From Adiantum capillus-veneris (taxonomy: Eukaryota > Streptophyta > Polypodiopsida > Polypodiales > Pteridaceae): DNA of 64,000 bases. Below, one piece after another: positions 55,155-64,000 of the stretch. Position 1 is the stretch's first letter; each line of letters opens with the position of its first letter. The notes under the pieces were generated by a model. It was given only the letters and a program-made list of their open reading frames with translations. It made no database searches and was not told where the DNA came from. The position numbers and the translations under genes were made by a program. The stretch lies in assembly GCA_014529385.2 (NCBI GenBank), contig CM043942.1, positions 48,032,244-48,096,243 on the forward strand, given 5' to 3'.

Positions 55155-56330
55155 GTGTCCATAGCAACTGACAATGATCTATCTTCCATGATAGATGAGT
55201 ATGCTATTGACCCCGATTTGAAGGATGTAATTTCAGCCCTTGCCTTAGGGAAGAAAGAAGAACCATTCACCTTGCAGGATGGTTACCTTCTCCATGACAA
55301 TAGGCTATGTGTTACTCACTCCCTTCATGACAAAGTAATGTATGAATCCCATGCTCCTCCCTATGCGGGGCATAGAGGGCAACCTACTCTTTGAGAAGTA
55401 AAACATACTTCTATTGGCCTACCATAAAAGTAGACATACAAGAGTATGTTTGAAAATACATCGTATGCCAAAAGACAAAGTATGATATAGGGAAGCAACC
55501 TGGGGTACTCCAACCATTACCAATCCCTAATTCACCATGGGAGAGTATATCCATGGATTTATCTTTGGATTACCCAAGCGTATCCATGGGAATATGCAAA
55601 TATGGACAATAGTCGACAGGTTTAGCAAACAAACACACTTTATACTTGTCAAAAAGACTATTAAGGTGTACCAAATGGCAAACCTCTTTATAGCCCAGAT
55701 TTTCAAACACCATGGCTTGCCAACATCAATCGTGTCGGATAGAGATCCTCAAATGACCAATAATTTTTGGAAGGGTCTCTTTGAGAATCTAGTTACAAGG
55801 CTAGATTTCTCTTCAGTCTATCACCCACAAACGGATGGCCAAAGTGAAATAGCTAACCTCACGATTCTAGATCTACTCAAGACCTATGTTATGGAAGTAG
55901 ATCAACGTTCCCAATGGGAGAGGTACCTACCCCTTGTAGAGTATGCGTACAATAACACTATATACATGGAAGACTCCTTTTGAGATCATTGACGAAAGAC
56001 CAAAAAGTCCCTTGCTACTTAAGGTACATGGGAAGATCTTCGCGCTGATGAGTATAGCCGAGACCTACAAGAATATTTTCAAAAGATTGAGGCTATATCC
56101 ATCTCCCAACAAAGGCCAAAAGCTACTATTGACAAGCATAGATGGGACTTAGCCTTCAAGAAAAATGATTGGGTCCTACTCAAGTTTCCCAAGGCTCAAT
56201 TGAGGCAAACTACGAGCAAAAATCTTACGCGTTATCAAAAGTCTTATGCTAAATTATGAAAAAGATACAATGGTCCTTTCCAAATCTTAAAATGAACCAA
56301 TGAGATGGCCTATTCGCTAAGAAATGTAGA
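55155..56330 (+). pseudogene. A2 integrase, C-terminally deleted
   Basis: Pieces: N-terminal region with SHAPPYAGHRG (55155-55394), a shifted HHCC finger (Cys region altered near 55455), then the DDE core (55537-55983) with SDRDPQMTNNFW and HPQTDGQSEIANL. Later frames are broken. The sequence jumps to the 3' non-coding region near 56315. Confidence 0.85.
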
Positions 56331-56398
56331 CTAATGACTAAGACTTTATCTTCTCTACCTCATAGTCCAGGACGACTATGGTTTCAAGAGAGAGGTAA

Positions 56399-57426
56399 TG
56401 TCATAAAATGTAATATCTACCTATTTCAAAAAGACTTTCTCATATTAAACTGATCATTTAATATTGCAGAGATGAATGGGAACAAGAGGTAGAATATAGA
56501 CATGTGCACATAATGGAGCTCAAAAGACCTTAGGGTTAGCTTCATTCAAGACCTCCAAAGGTTAGTGTTAAAAGTTATTAGACCTAGGATCTTAGGCAAG
56601 GTAGGAATAACCTTGAGGTGGGAACCCTACCCAAGCTTGAGGTGCTTGTCGTGCTTGCTAACTAAGGTGCTTGAGGTGCTTGTCGTGCTTGTTTACTAAG
56701 GTGGTTGTTGACTAAGGTGCTTATGGGAACCCTACCCAAGCTTGAGGTGCTTGTCATGCTTGATGAGTAAAATGCTTGAGAAGCTTGAAGTCAAACCAAG
56801 GCCTACAAAGAGGGGGGCGAGCCTTACAAGTAGGGGATGAGAGACAATATCACCTATATCCTCTCAAGGGTCACCCTTCCACAAGAGGCAACAAGGGCAC
56901 TTGTCAAGCTCCTCCCGTGTTCCCATCATGGTGTGCTTGAATCCTATTGAATAGGCTTTAAAGGGGTCCAATGAGAATTTAGTTTGATTAACTAATTATC
57001 TAGGCAATATTCAATCCCTCTCTCTCAAAGGGGAAAGGAGGACACTTGTCCAAATGCTACCCTTGTTGCTTGATATGCACAAAGCATGTGATTGGCTAGG
57101 CTTGAGGAGCTCCAATCAAATCAAGGCTTGGCTACAAGGAGGGGTCGACCAAGGCAAGCTAGGGGTGTGCTTGGAGATACACACCCTCTCACACACAGAC
57201 ATTCTCATTGTGTGAAGTGCAAGAGCTTCGATCTCCTTCTCTAAGCTTGAGAAGTTGAGAGCCTACACCAACACCTCTTGGCTATGGAATGCAAATCCAA
57301 CCAAGAGCCATGCTTCAATGATCTGCTTCTTTCTCGTATGTTACTTATTCTTCCTCATTCCTTGCTATATCTCTCTCCACCTTTGAAGGTTTTTGAGGTC
57401 TTGGGACTGAGGCTGGGTACAAGTTA
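56399..57426 (+). repeat. 3' LTR of A2 (interrupted)
   Basis: Starts TGTCATAAAATG after the purine tract TTTCAAGAGAGAGGTAA. It has an internal deletion after 'gacatgtgc' relative to A1 and retains the GAGGTGCTTG minisatellite. It is interrupted after AGTTA by B2; the expected continuation (TGGTTTC... as at about 22844) must lie right of the window. Confidence 0.85.
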
Positions 57427-57647
57427 TGTTAAGTATGGAGCTTGATTTACCCCTTGTAATTTTATGTGGTAAAAGTGCACATTTGTAAGGCCCCCATTAT
57501 GACGAGAAGCCATCGTGAGTGAAGGAAAATCACTCGCCCGAAACCAAAATTTTCACGGTAAAAAATCAGGCCCCGAGACTTTTTTTCCTTCGCTAGAATA
57601 TTCCTTTTTTTCAAAATATTATGGCCGGACGGTGGCCGGAAAGTGAT
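57427..57647 (+). repeat. 5' LTR of copia B2, first part
   Basis: Starts TGTTAAGTATGGAG inside the A2 LTR and is interrupted after GTGAT by element C. Matches B1 and the solo LTR. Confidence 0.9.
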
Positions 57648-58042
57648 TGTTAGGCACACATTTCCATAACAAACAACCAATGCAGTTAACATACAGTACA
57701 TATCAAACAGGAAACAGGAAACTGCATACTTCAAACACCATACTGCAAATAAGACAGGTATGTAACATCAGAGATAAAGAGAAGATAGTGTGCCATTCAT
57801 CATCATCATTCAGTAATACAACATAAACATCAGTACGAGATCAGGAGAGAGAGAACTGCATCGACAGGAATGCCCATAACTGCCCCTCTTCCTGAGACAC
57901 CACGAGACACATTCACAACTACCCAAAAATATAAGTACTAATGTCCACATATCCCTAAGGTTCAAAAGTTATAGGTCTTTAGTTATAGTTCAAAAATAAT
58001 AGCCTGACTGCCCTGAAAGCCCTGATAAATCAGGCACTAACA
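57648..58042 (-). repeat. 3' LTR of C
   Basis: 395 bp. On the minus strand it reads TGTTAGTGCCTGAT to GTGCCTAACA. The C-terminal roughly 18 codons of the last frame run into it. Confidence 0.93.
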
Positions 58043-59144
58043 CCTGGCACACCTGGTGGGCAAGGTTTCTCAAACCTTGTGAGAACCCACAATATCCCTT
58101 GATCAAAAAATTCATCCACCAGCTGATCCTTGAATTCAGTTTGTTGTGAAACTGCTGTTGTTGTTGGAGTTTCCTTGTCAAACTCTTCAACCTCTGCATC
58201 CACCTGAACTGTAACTGCCTCCTTAGTACTTTCAATCTCTCCTGATAGAGTATCTCATCCACAATCATTTGCACTGGATCATTTAAGTCGTGAATTCCTC
58301 CTACAGCTTCTGTGTCCTCCTCTGCAACATCTTTAGCCTGTCCTGCAACTGCACTTTTCCTTGTGTCTTCAGTAATATGCTCCTGCACTTCTGCTGCCAC
58401 ATCAGTTCCTGCAATCACTTCAGAATATTTATTAGCAAACACCTGCTCAGATTGTTGGCCTTCTTGTTGCTGGAGCTGCATCTTCAGATCCTCCAACTGC
58501 TCTTTTAGGTCAGTATACTGCTGCTTCAGTTCAGTATTCTGCTTCTCCATAAACAAGTTTTCCTCCTTCATCTCCTCCTCTGCAAACATCTGATATGGTT
58601 TACTCACCACATCATACACCATTACTATCATTTTCTCCCAAACTCCCTTCATGTAGTCCATCACTTCAGTCTTCGTTTTCTCCACAACTGTTGAATTGAG
58701 ATACCTTCTACAAAGTAGAAAAATCTCCTCTTCTTCAAGTGATTTCAGGTCTTTAGGCCCATTTTCATATTCAAGTGAATATCCAAATTCAGTAGTAGGG
58801 TTAGGTTTAGGTTCAGGTTTCCCTTCAAGAAGAATGAAGAAAGATTCAAGGTAGGATGCAAACTTTGCAACCATTAGACACTGTCTCTTGAACACATCCA
58901 ATATCTCTGCATGTAGATGCAACACTCGAAGACCTGATTTAGACTCCGCATGGCAAAACAATTGATTTTCTTGAAAATCTTGATTCAAGAAAAACCAAAA
59001 TTGATATGCTTCTTCATCAAACTGATCTGATTTAAGGCTTAAAAATAACAGATTGAACTCTCCTTTACGCATAAAAAACACCACCAAGATGGCTTGCTCA
59101 CATTTCTGCTTGAAAATAGAAAGAGATCCACTTTGTAGCTGCAA
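57990..59144 (-). CDS. C C-terminal coiled-coil section
   Basis: 384 residues in the same phase as the preceding frame, separated only by a TAG at about 59175. The first 110 residues are hydrophobic-rich (FNLLFLSLKSDQFDEEAYQFW). Then come a Pro/Glu segment (EGKPEPKPNPTTEFG) and a clear coiled coil (EKQNTELKQQYTDLKEQLED, KMQLQQQEGQQ). The frame ends inside the 3' LTR. No family recognised. Confidence 0.5.
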   Translation of the reverse strand: MQLQSGSLSIFKQKCEQAILVVFFMRKGEFNLLFLSLKSDQFDEEAYQFWFFLNQDFQENQLFCHAESKSGLRVLHLHAEILDVFKRQCLMVAKFASYLESFFILLEGKPEPKPNPTTEFGYSLEYENGPKDLKSLEEEEIFLLCRRYLNSTVVEKTKTEVMDYMKGVWEKMIVMVYDVVSKPYQMFAEEEMKEENLFMEKQNTELKQQYTDLKEQLEDLKMQLQQQEGQQSEQVFANKYSEVIAGTDVAAEVQEHITEDTRKSAVAGQAKDVAEEDTEAVGGIHDLNDPVQMIVDEILYQERLKVLRRQLQFRWMQRLKSLTRKLQQQQQFHNKLNSRISWWMNFLIKGYCGFSQGLRNLAHQVCQVLVPDLSGLSGQSGYYF

Positions 59145-59174
59145 AACTGTCCAATCAATGATATCTCCCTGAAA

Positions 59175-60542
59175 CTAAAAACTTTTGACTTCTGCTCCTT
59201 GAAAAACTTCCCTTATGTCATAAAGCATGAAGATATAAAACCAATGAGATATAAGAATATCAACATCATCTCCTTCATCAACAACATCACATAGAAATGT
59301 AGAACAATCTCCAAGAAAATCCACTTCACCATCATCAAGAACTTCCAAAGTACTTGCATAATCATCAGTCAAAACCATCTCCTCAGCATCAACAAAACCA
59401 TTGACATCAGAAATTTGGTATAAATCATCAAGAACATCATCAAGAAAGTGAACTTCCTTGAAAACAGATGAACTTCCAATATCCTTGACTGAATTTGTAA
59501 AAGAACCAACATCATACAGATCATTGATAACAACATCATCATTCAAGAAACCTTCTGTAACATCAAGATTTGAAGAAAACTCCACATTCTTGATTTGAGT
59601 AAGTTGAAGCTTCAAGTCCTCAATTTGATTATCCTTGTTCAAAACAACTTGCTTAAGAGCATCATGAACTTCATAACAGTAAGAAATATGCAAGTCGGCT
59701 TCAGTTTGAACCTGAGAAATCTCCATCATCAATGATGTCTTTTCTTCTTGAAGTTGATTGATTTTGGAAAGCGCTTCATTTGCCAGAACCATACTTGAAT
59801 GTCTCTCATTCTCTAGCTCTAATGAGAGATTATTGATCATCTTCACTTGAGAAAGAACAAGACTTTGAAATTCAGCAAGTTCAGGTACATAACTTCTTTG
59901 CAAATCAAGAATCTGCGGATCAGGAACCTGAATTCTGAAACTTTGCAAATCAGGAACCTTTGGTATCAAAACTGGTAATTCAGGGATTTGAAATCGAAGA
60001 TCCTTATCTTCACAACCTGAATAATTCATATCCACTCTCGAAAATTGGCTTTCACTCTTCAAAACTCCAAAAAACTCTTCTCCATCAACACAAACACCTT
60101 TCAAATTGTCAGCTGTCGAATACTCCTTGTCAAGATTCATCAAAAACTGATTCATCACATCATCCTCATCAGTAGCACACATTATGTCTTTATCTATCTT
60201 CAGCTCTTCCACTGCATTACGCTGAAATCTGATGTCTCCCTGAATTTCAACATCTTCAAGATTGATGTCAAATGTTGGTATATGGGTTTGTATGGGATAT
60301 TGGTGGCTTCTCTCACTCACTCCCAATTGTATTCCCTTCTTCTCAATCAGTAATTCTTCTTTTGGGAAACTGTCCTTCTCTTCCTGCAAAGAGGTGAGTC
60401 TCTTCGATGTGAGGTTTGGGGATAGTTGGAAATCCTCTTGGCTCCTTTGGCTCATGAGTTGCTCCTGGCTTCCTCCTTCTTCCTTCATCATCTTTTGGAC
60501 TTCATCTCCCTTGCATTGAACAAACTCTCCTTCTTGAATCAA
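59175..60542 (-). CDS. C GTD-binding-like (DUF593) coiled-coil protein section
   Basis: 455 residues in the same phase as the zinc-knuckle section. Residues about 224-315 (59598-59873) read LELENERHSSMVLANEALSK followed by INQLQEEKTSLMMEISQ and, 30 residues on, KDNQIEDLKLQL. This follows the GTD-binding/DUF593 pattern of plant myosin-XI receptor (MyoB) proteins (ELEEERSA...A..AM..I.RLQEEKA...ME). MyoB proteins link vesicles to myosin XI; here the usual transmembrane N-terminus is missing. Around it are PELPVLIPKVPD-type repeats and a strongly acidic C-terminal third (DDVLDDLY, DEGDDVD). One TAG separates it from the next frame. A generic coiled coil is the alternative. Confidence 0.6.
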   Translation of the reverse strand: MIQEGEFVQCKGDEVQKMMKEEGGSQEQLMSQRSQEDFQLSPNLTSKRLTSLQEEKDSFPKEELLIEKKGIQLGVSERSHQYPIQTHIPTFDINLEDVEIQGDIRFQRNAVEELKIDKDIMCATDEDDVMNQFLMNLDKEYSTADNLKGVCVDGEEFFGVLKSESQFSRVDMNYSGCEDKDLRFQIPELPVLIPKVPDLQSFRIQVPDPQILDLQRSYVPELAEFQSLVLSQVKMINNLSLELENERHSSMVLANEALSKINQLQEEKTSLMMEISQVQTEADLHISYCYEVHDALKQVVLNKDNQIEDLKLQLTQIKNVEFSSNLDVTEGFLNDDVVINDLYDVGSFTNSVKDIGSSSVFKEVHFLDDVLDDLYQISDVNGFVDAEEMVLTDDYASTLEVLDDGEVDFLGDCSTFLCDVVDEGDDVDILISHWFYIFMLYDIREVFQGAEVKSF

Positions 60543-60638
60543 CTTCTTCTCTTCAATAATCTGAGTATCTACAACTTGATCCCATATTCAAGAATATCAA
60601 AATCAGATTGAAAAACTTCAGGTGTTGAAAAATCAGAT

Positions 60639-61373
60639 TTAGGCTTTGAAACAACAGGTGCCTGAAACAACAGATTCAGGCTTTGAAACTTCAGGTTTTG
60701 AAACAACAGGTGCCTGAAAAACTGTTGGTACATCAACATTGTGCAAACCCTTGAGTCTATCTGGAGTGTGGTTTTGGGATACTAAGTGCTCCTTTTGGCT
60801 TCTTTGGCTCTCAGGATGCTCCTTTTCTTCTGCCCTTTCCAACATCACCTTCTTGACTTCTTCAGGTTGGCTTTGTACTTGAGCTTCTTTCATTGATTTG
60901 AGACTTGCAACAAGTGCATTTGGAGAAGTTGAACATGATTGTACCTGATTGTTCCTAACCAAGGGAAACATTGGTGTTGTAACTCCCCAGTCATCATCAC
61001 TTTCATCTTCCTCCTGAAACTGATCTTCATACTTCTCTGTCAAGCCTTCAATTGCTTCTTGTAACACCTGTACCCTACACATACTAGAGCACGACTTTCT
61101 TCTTTTTCCTTCACGACCTTCATGACAGTCTTCTGCCTTGTCAAGAAGATTAGAAAAATCATCCAAATCCTCTTGTGCATCACATAGTTACTCATGATCT
61201 GATGTATCTCGAGAAGATCTGACAATTCGATACAACTTCTTGCACAGTTTATGCATACAGTATTTGACACATACATCTTCCTTTTGACATGGCTTGCACA
61301 TGTAAGGACATTGCTTTGCAGAGTGCCCATCTTTTTGACAAATAGCACACTTTTTCTTCTTCTTCTTTGCCAT
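60639..61373 (-). pseudogene. C Cys-rich zinc-knuckle protein, N-terminal section
   Basis: Starts MAKKKKKKCAICQKDGHSAK at 61373, a Lys run then a CX2CX4HX4C knuckle (CAICQKDGHSAKQC). A second Cys cluster follows (CKPCQKEDVCVKYC, CKKL). One TAA (61188-61190) interrupts; the same phase continues with an acidic stretch (EEDESDDDWG) and a Ser/Gln/Glu-rich region to a stop at 60639. A tandem 'cctgttgtttcaaa' repeat at about 60640-60720 encodes VVSKPE repeats. Probably the N-terminal part of the long protein below. Confidence 0.5.
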
Positions 61374-61429
61374 TAATCACCCATCAAAAGAATAGAGAGC
61401 ATTTGTACCTCTTTAAACCCTGAAACTGC

Positions 61430-61873
61430 TTAAACTGCATTGCAAACTGAAATACCTGAAACTGTAGTATGTAAACTGAAAGACTGAAAGTGCATTCTGC
61501 AAACTGAAAAATTGAAACTGCATTCTGCAACAAACTGCACATAATTTGCACAGAAACTGTACAGAGACTTCAAAACTGTTTGGGCTAACAATACATTGAC
61601 CAATGGTCCCAAAAGTGGGTCTGATGTGGGATAAGTGGTTTGTTGGCCTTCTTGGTTTGCAGGTAGGGTTTCCTGCAGCCTGTTTTCAGGTTCATGCAGT
61701 TCAGTCCCCTCCCCAACAATTTTTGCCCCTGCAGCAAGTTCTCCTACTGGTTCTTCTTGGTCATCATTACCCGACTCTTCTCCTTGTCTTCCTCTTGTAG
61801 AGAACTCCCTTCTTAATATAAGCCTTGTTCCATAATGTTGTGGTACATTGGACCCCTGCCCTGATTCACTCAT
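61430..61873 (-). CDS. C first frame, unrecognised
   Basis: 147 residues starting MSESGQGSNVPQHYGTRL. The N-terminal 90 residues are polar with many Glu, Gln and Gly; the C-terminal half reads as translated non-coding sequence (Cys/Phe-rich). Nearest to the 5' LTR, in a different phase from the frames that follow. It may be a short gag-like leader protein or chance. Confidence 0.3.
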   Translation of the reverse strand: MSESGQGSNVPQHYGTRLILRREFSTRGRQGEESGNDDQEEPVGELAAGAKIVGEGTELHEPENRLQETLPANQEGQQTTYPTSDPLLGPLVNVLLAQTVLKSLYSFCANYVQFVAECSFNFSVCRMHFQSFSLHTTVSGISVCNAV

Positions 61874-62168
61874 GCATTGCTGCTTCTCCCTTGTCTAGAA
61901 TACTGTACTAGCATTCTTTGATTATGCACATTGTAGTTTGAAGGTAAATTACAGGCTCCAAAGGGTAACAGTTTTGTAACTACCTTTTCGAGAATGAGAA
62001 TTCTGACTTCGCTGGGCAGTTGTGGGTAGAATGCTTTCAAGAATTCTGTTGCATACTCCTCAGACTCTTCCCCCGGTGTTCTCCAGTTCGCAAACGGTCA
62101 CTATCAGGGAACAGGTCGCCGCTGTGATTCATTCCTTAGCACCCATATGGTTTTAGGCAAAATTCGAA
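61874..62168 (-). other. C leader
   Basis: Non-coding sequence between the primer site and the first frame. Confidence 0.6.
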
Positions 62169-62186
62169 CCAATTGCAGGATCGCCA
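62169..62186 (-). other. Putative primer-binding site of C
   Basis: On the minus strand TGGCGATCCTGCAATTGG follows the LTR after two or three T. It begins TGG as a tRNA-CCA complement should, but the tRNA is not identified. It differs from the tRNA-Met site used by families A and B. Confidence 0.5.
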
Positions 62187-62188
62187 AA

Positions 62189-62583
62189 TGTTAGGCACAC
62201 ATTGCCATAACAAACAACCAATGCAGTTAACATACAGTACATATCAAACAGGAAACAGGAAACTACATACTTCAAACACCATACTGCAAATAAGACAGGT
62301 ATGTAACATCAGAGATAAAGAGAAGATAGTGTGCCATTCATCATCATCATTCAGTAATACAGCATAAACAGCAGTACGAGATCAGGAGAGAGAGAACTGC
62401 ATCGACAGGAATGCCCATAACTGCCCCTCTTCCTGAGACACCACGAGACACATTCACAACTACCCAAAAATATAAGTACTAATGTCCACATATCCCTAAG
62501 GTTCAAAAGTTAAAGGTCTTTAGTTATAGTTCAAAAATAATAGCCTGACTGCCCTGAAACCCCTGATAAATCAGGCACTAACA
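62189..62583 (-). repeat. 5' LTR of C
   Basis: 395 bp, near-identical to 57648-58042. Confidence 0.93.
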
Positions 62584-62588
62584 GTGAT

Positions 62589-63072
62589 CGAAAACGATCC
62601 ATCGATTGGCCAGTTGGCCGGTAGTCAATGGCCGGTGGCCGGTGGTCGGAAGTCAATGGTCGGTGGCAGGTGGCCGAATTCAAAAGCGGACTTGTCTTCT
62701 CAAGGGAGGCCACACATGGGCGGATTGGAGGGTCCGATTTGGACTTATCTACACAAGGGTGGCTACACATGGCTGCCTCTCATGAGAGAGGGTAGCCCTT
62801 TTGGCCTATAAAAGGAGGCCATTTCTAGACACATTAGACAGTGTGAAGTTGATGCAACAAGGTGAGTGTGAGGTGGTGAGAGTGAAGCAAGGTGGGAGCT
62901 CTATTAAGGGTATAATCCCTTTGTAAACTTCTTCTTGTTTTGAAGTATTAAAGCCATTGAGTGGATGCTTTCCCGTGGACATAGCCCACATTGGGTGAAA
63001 TATATCTATCTTCTCTCTCTATTAAGTAATCAACTACTCAAATATCTATTTAGCTACGTCTTATTTCCAACA
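62589..63072 (+). repeat. 5' LTR of copia B2, second part
   Basis: Resumes after the duplicated GTGAT (62584-62588) and ends TTTCCAACA. TATA-like TATAAAAG lies at about 62807-62814. Confidence 0.9.
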
Positions 63073-63074
63073 AC

Positions 63075-63086
63075 TGGTATCAGAGC
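63075..63086 (+). other. Primer-binding site of B2
   Basis: TGGTATCAGAGC, two bases after the LTR end, as in B1. Confidence 0.92.
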
Positions 63087-63144
63087 AAGGTTTTCTGTAG
63101 CTAAAGTATGTCAAGGAAAGGATTCCTTGAATTGAGTGGGATTT

Positions 63145-64000
63145 ATGGCGGAGGAAGGGAAGCTCAAGATTGAGAAGTTCAATGGCAAAACTACCAACAT
63201 TGGAAGATGCAGATTGAAGACTATCTCTACCAGAAGGACCTCTATTTTCCACTAGGCGGTCTTGCGAAGAAGCCCGCAACAATGGCAGATGAAGCATGGA
63301 TTGCCCTTGATCGAAAGGCACTGGGAACAATCAGGTTAAGCTTGGCGTCAACGGTGGCCTTCAACATTTCGGAGATGAAGACCACGAAGGACTTGATGAA
63401 GTCACTTGACGACTTCTACAAGAAACCATCGGCATCCAATAAGGTATTTCTTATGAAGTTCTTGCTCAATATAAAGATGGCAGAGAATGGTTCAATTGCA
63501 GAACACCTAAATGAATTTGACACAAACATAAGTCAACTTCAATCGGTGAAAATCAATTTCGATGATGAAGTGCGAGCTCTCCTTATACTATCATCTCTAC
63601 CGGATAGTTAGGACAGCCTTGTGATGGCTGTAAGTAATTCTATCTCTGGCACAAATACTCTTAAGTTTGATGATGTTGTGGGTGTTCTCCTAAGCGAGGA
63701 AATGCGAAGGAGAAGCACATGAGAATCATCAAGTGCTGCACTATCAGTGGAAATAAGAGGAAGGCCTAAGGAGAGGTTCAAAAACCAAAAGGGTCGTGAT
63801 CGCTCAAGGCGGAGCAAGTCACGCACAAAGTCAGTTCTTGAATGTTGGAACTGCGGGCAAGAAGGGCCATGTCAAGAAGGATTGCTGGTCCAAGAAGAAG
63901 AAGGAGACAGAGTCTCAAGACAATAAGACAACATCGGAGGCCAATGTGGCAGGTAAAGTAGAGCAAGATGCTCTAATTCTCTCATTAGACAATGTGTCTA
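63145..64000 (+). pseudogene. B2 gag (runs off the window), broken
   Basis: Starts MAEEGKLKIEKFNGK at 63145. One A is missing in the A-run at about 63186-63189, shifting the frame. The correct frame resumes as MQIEDYLYQKDLYFPLGGL (63207) and ends at TAG 63609-63611, where B1 has TGG. An extra G within the zinc-knuckle codons (about 63855) causes another shift. The pol start continues to the window edge. Confidence 0.88.

Larger units (their letters stand above)
54066..57426 (+). mobile_element. Chromovirus family A, copy A2 (5'-truncated)
   Basis: Begins in the middle of RT, with no LTR, gag or protease upstream, and proceeds through RNase H, integrase, polypurine tract and 3' LTR. The LTR is cut at 57426 by copia B2. 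The integrase C-terminus and chromodomain are deleted (junction about 56315, ATGGCCTAT|TCGCTAAG). Confidence 0.85.
57648..62583 (-). mobile_element. Element C: non-autonomous LTR element with captured-looking gene
   Basis: 4936 bp with two 395-bp LTRs (six substitutions between them) and a perfect GTGAT duplication (57643-57647, 62584-62588), inserted in the LTR of B2. All long frames are on the minus strand. No gag fold, protease, RT or integrase was found. The frame from 61373 to 57990 is one phase with few stops, suggesting a long protein that recently decayed. Non-autonomous elements like this depend on proteins from a partner element. Confidence 0.88.

Noticed and set aside
1-64000. CRISPR arrays, bacterial operons, tRNA or rRNA genes
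   Set aside because: No direct-repeat/spacer pattern, ribosome-binding sites or cloverleaf was seen. All signals are eukaryotic and plant-like.

Overview
The window is plant nuclear DNA in which nearly everything is transposable-element sequence or decayed gene sequence. Plant evidence: Ty3/gypsy chromovirus and Ty1/copia elements with initiator-tRNA-Met primer sites (TGGTATCAGAGC), a plant-type DUF4283 LINE ORF1, and a decayed pentatricopeptide-repeat (PPR) gene of the plant type. A fern or other early-diverging vascular plant is my guess from the style of the PPR and LINE proteins; the sequence alone does not prove it.

Layout. 1-3324: minus-strand 5' end of a chromovirus (family A, copy A3: gag, PBS, 1.69-kb LTR). 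3325-13330: gene-poor DNA with a small LTR remnant (5258-5655), microsatellites, a decayed gag (8600-9260) and a PPR pseudogene (10980-11700). 13330-21170: LINE ORF1 remnant, poly-G tracts, a tandemly duplicated gene start (16461-17510), an inverted-repeat MITE (17513-17985) and a LINE ORF2 (18300-21170). 21180-40245: a three-level nest. An old minus-strand copia (D) was split by family-A copy A1 (21592-38646). A1 then received a solo copia LTR (27797-28507) and a gag-protease element without reverse transcriptase (E, 28760-37227). 41450-48646: an unrecognised gene-like region split by copia B1 (43097-48579). 48836-49025: foldback. 49376-50110: long-tailed histone-H3-like pseudogene. 50480-53045: unrecognised decayed gene. 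54066-64000: second nest. A2 (chromovirus) is split by B2 (copia), and B2's LTR is split by C (57648-62583), a non-autonomous LTR element whose long reading frame holds a GTD-binding-like (DUF593) coiled coil.

How the parts relate. No clearly intact cellular gene was found. The element history can be read from target-site duplications: GGCTC for E, CATCC for B1, AAAAG for the solo LTR, GTGAT for C and ACATC/ACATT for A1. E and C have nearly identical LTRs (about 4 and 6 substitutions) but no polymerase or integrase and broken frames. They were therefore probably moved by enzymes made elsewhere. The most unusual items are C (apparent host-domain capture), E (four zinc knuckles, protease, repeated W-V/I-P-K motif, three identical polypurine tracts) and the H3-like pseudogene.
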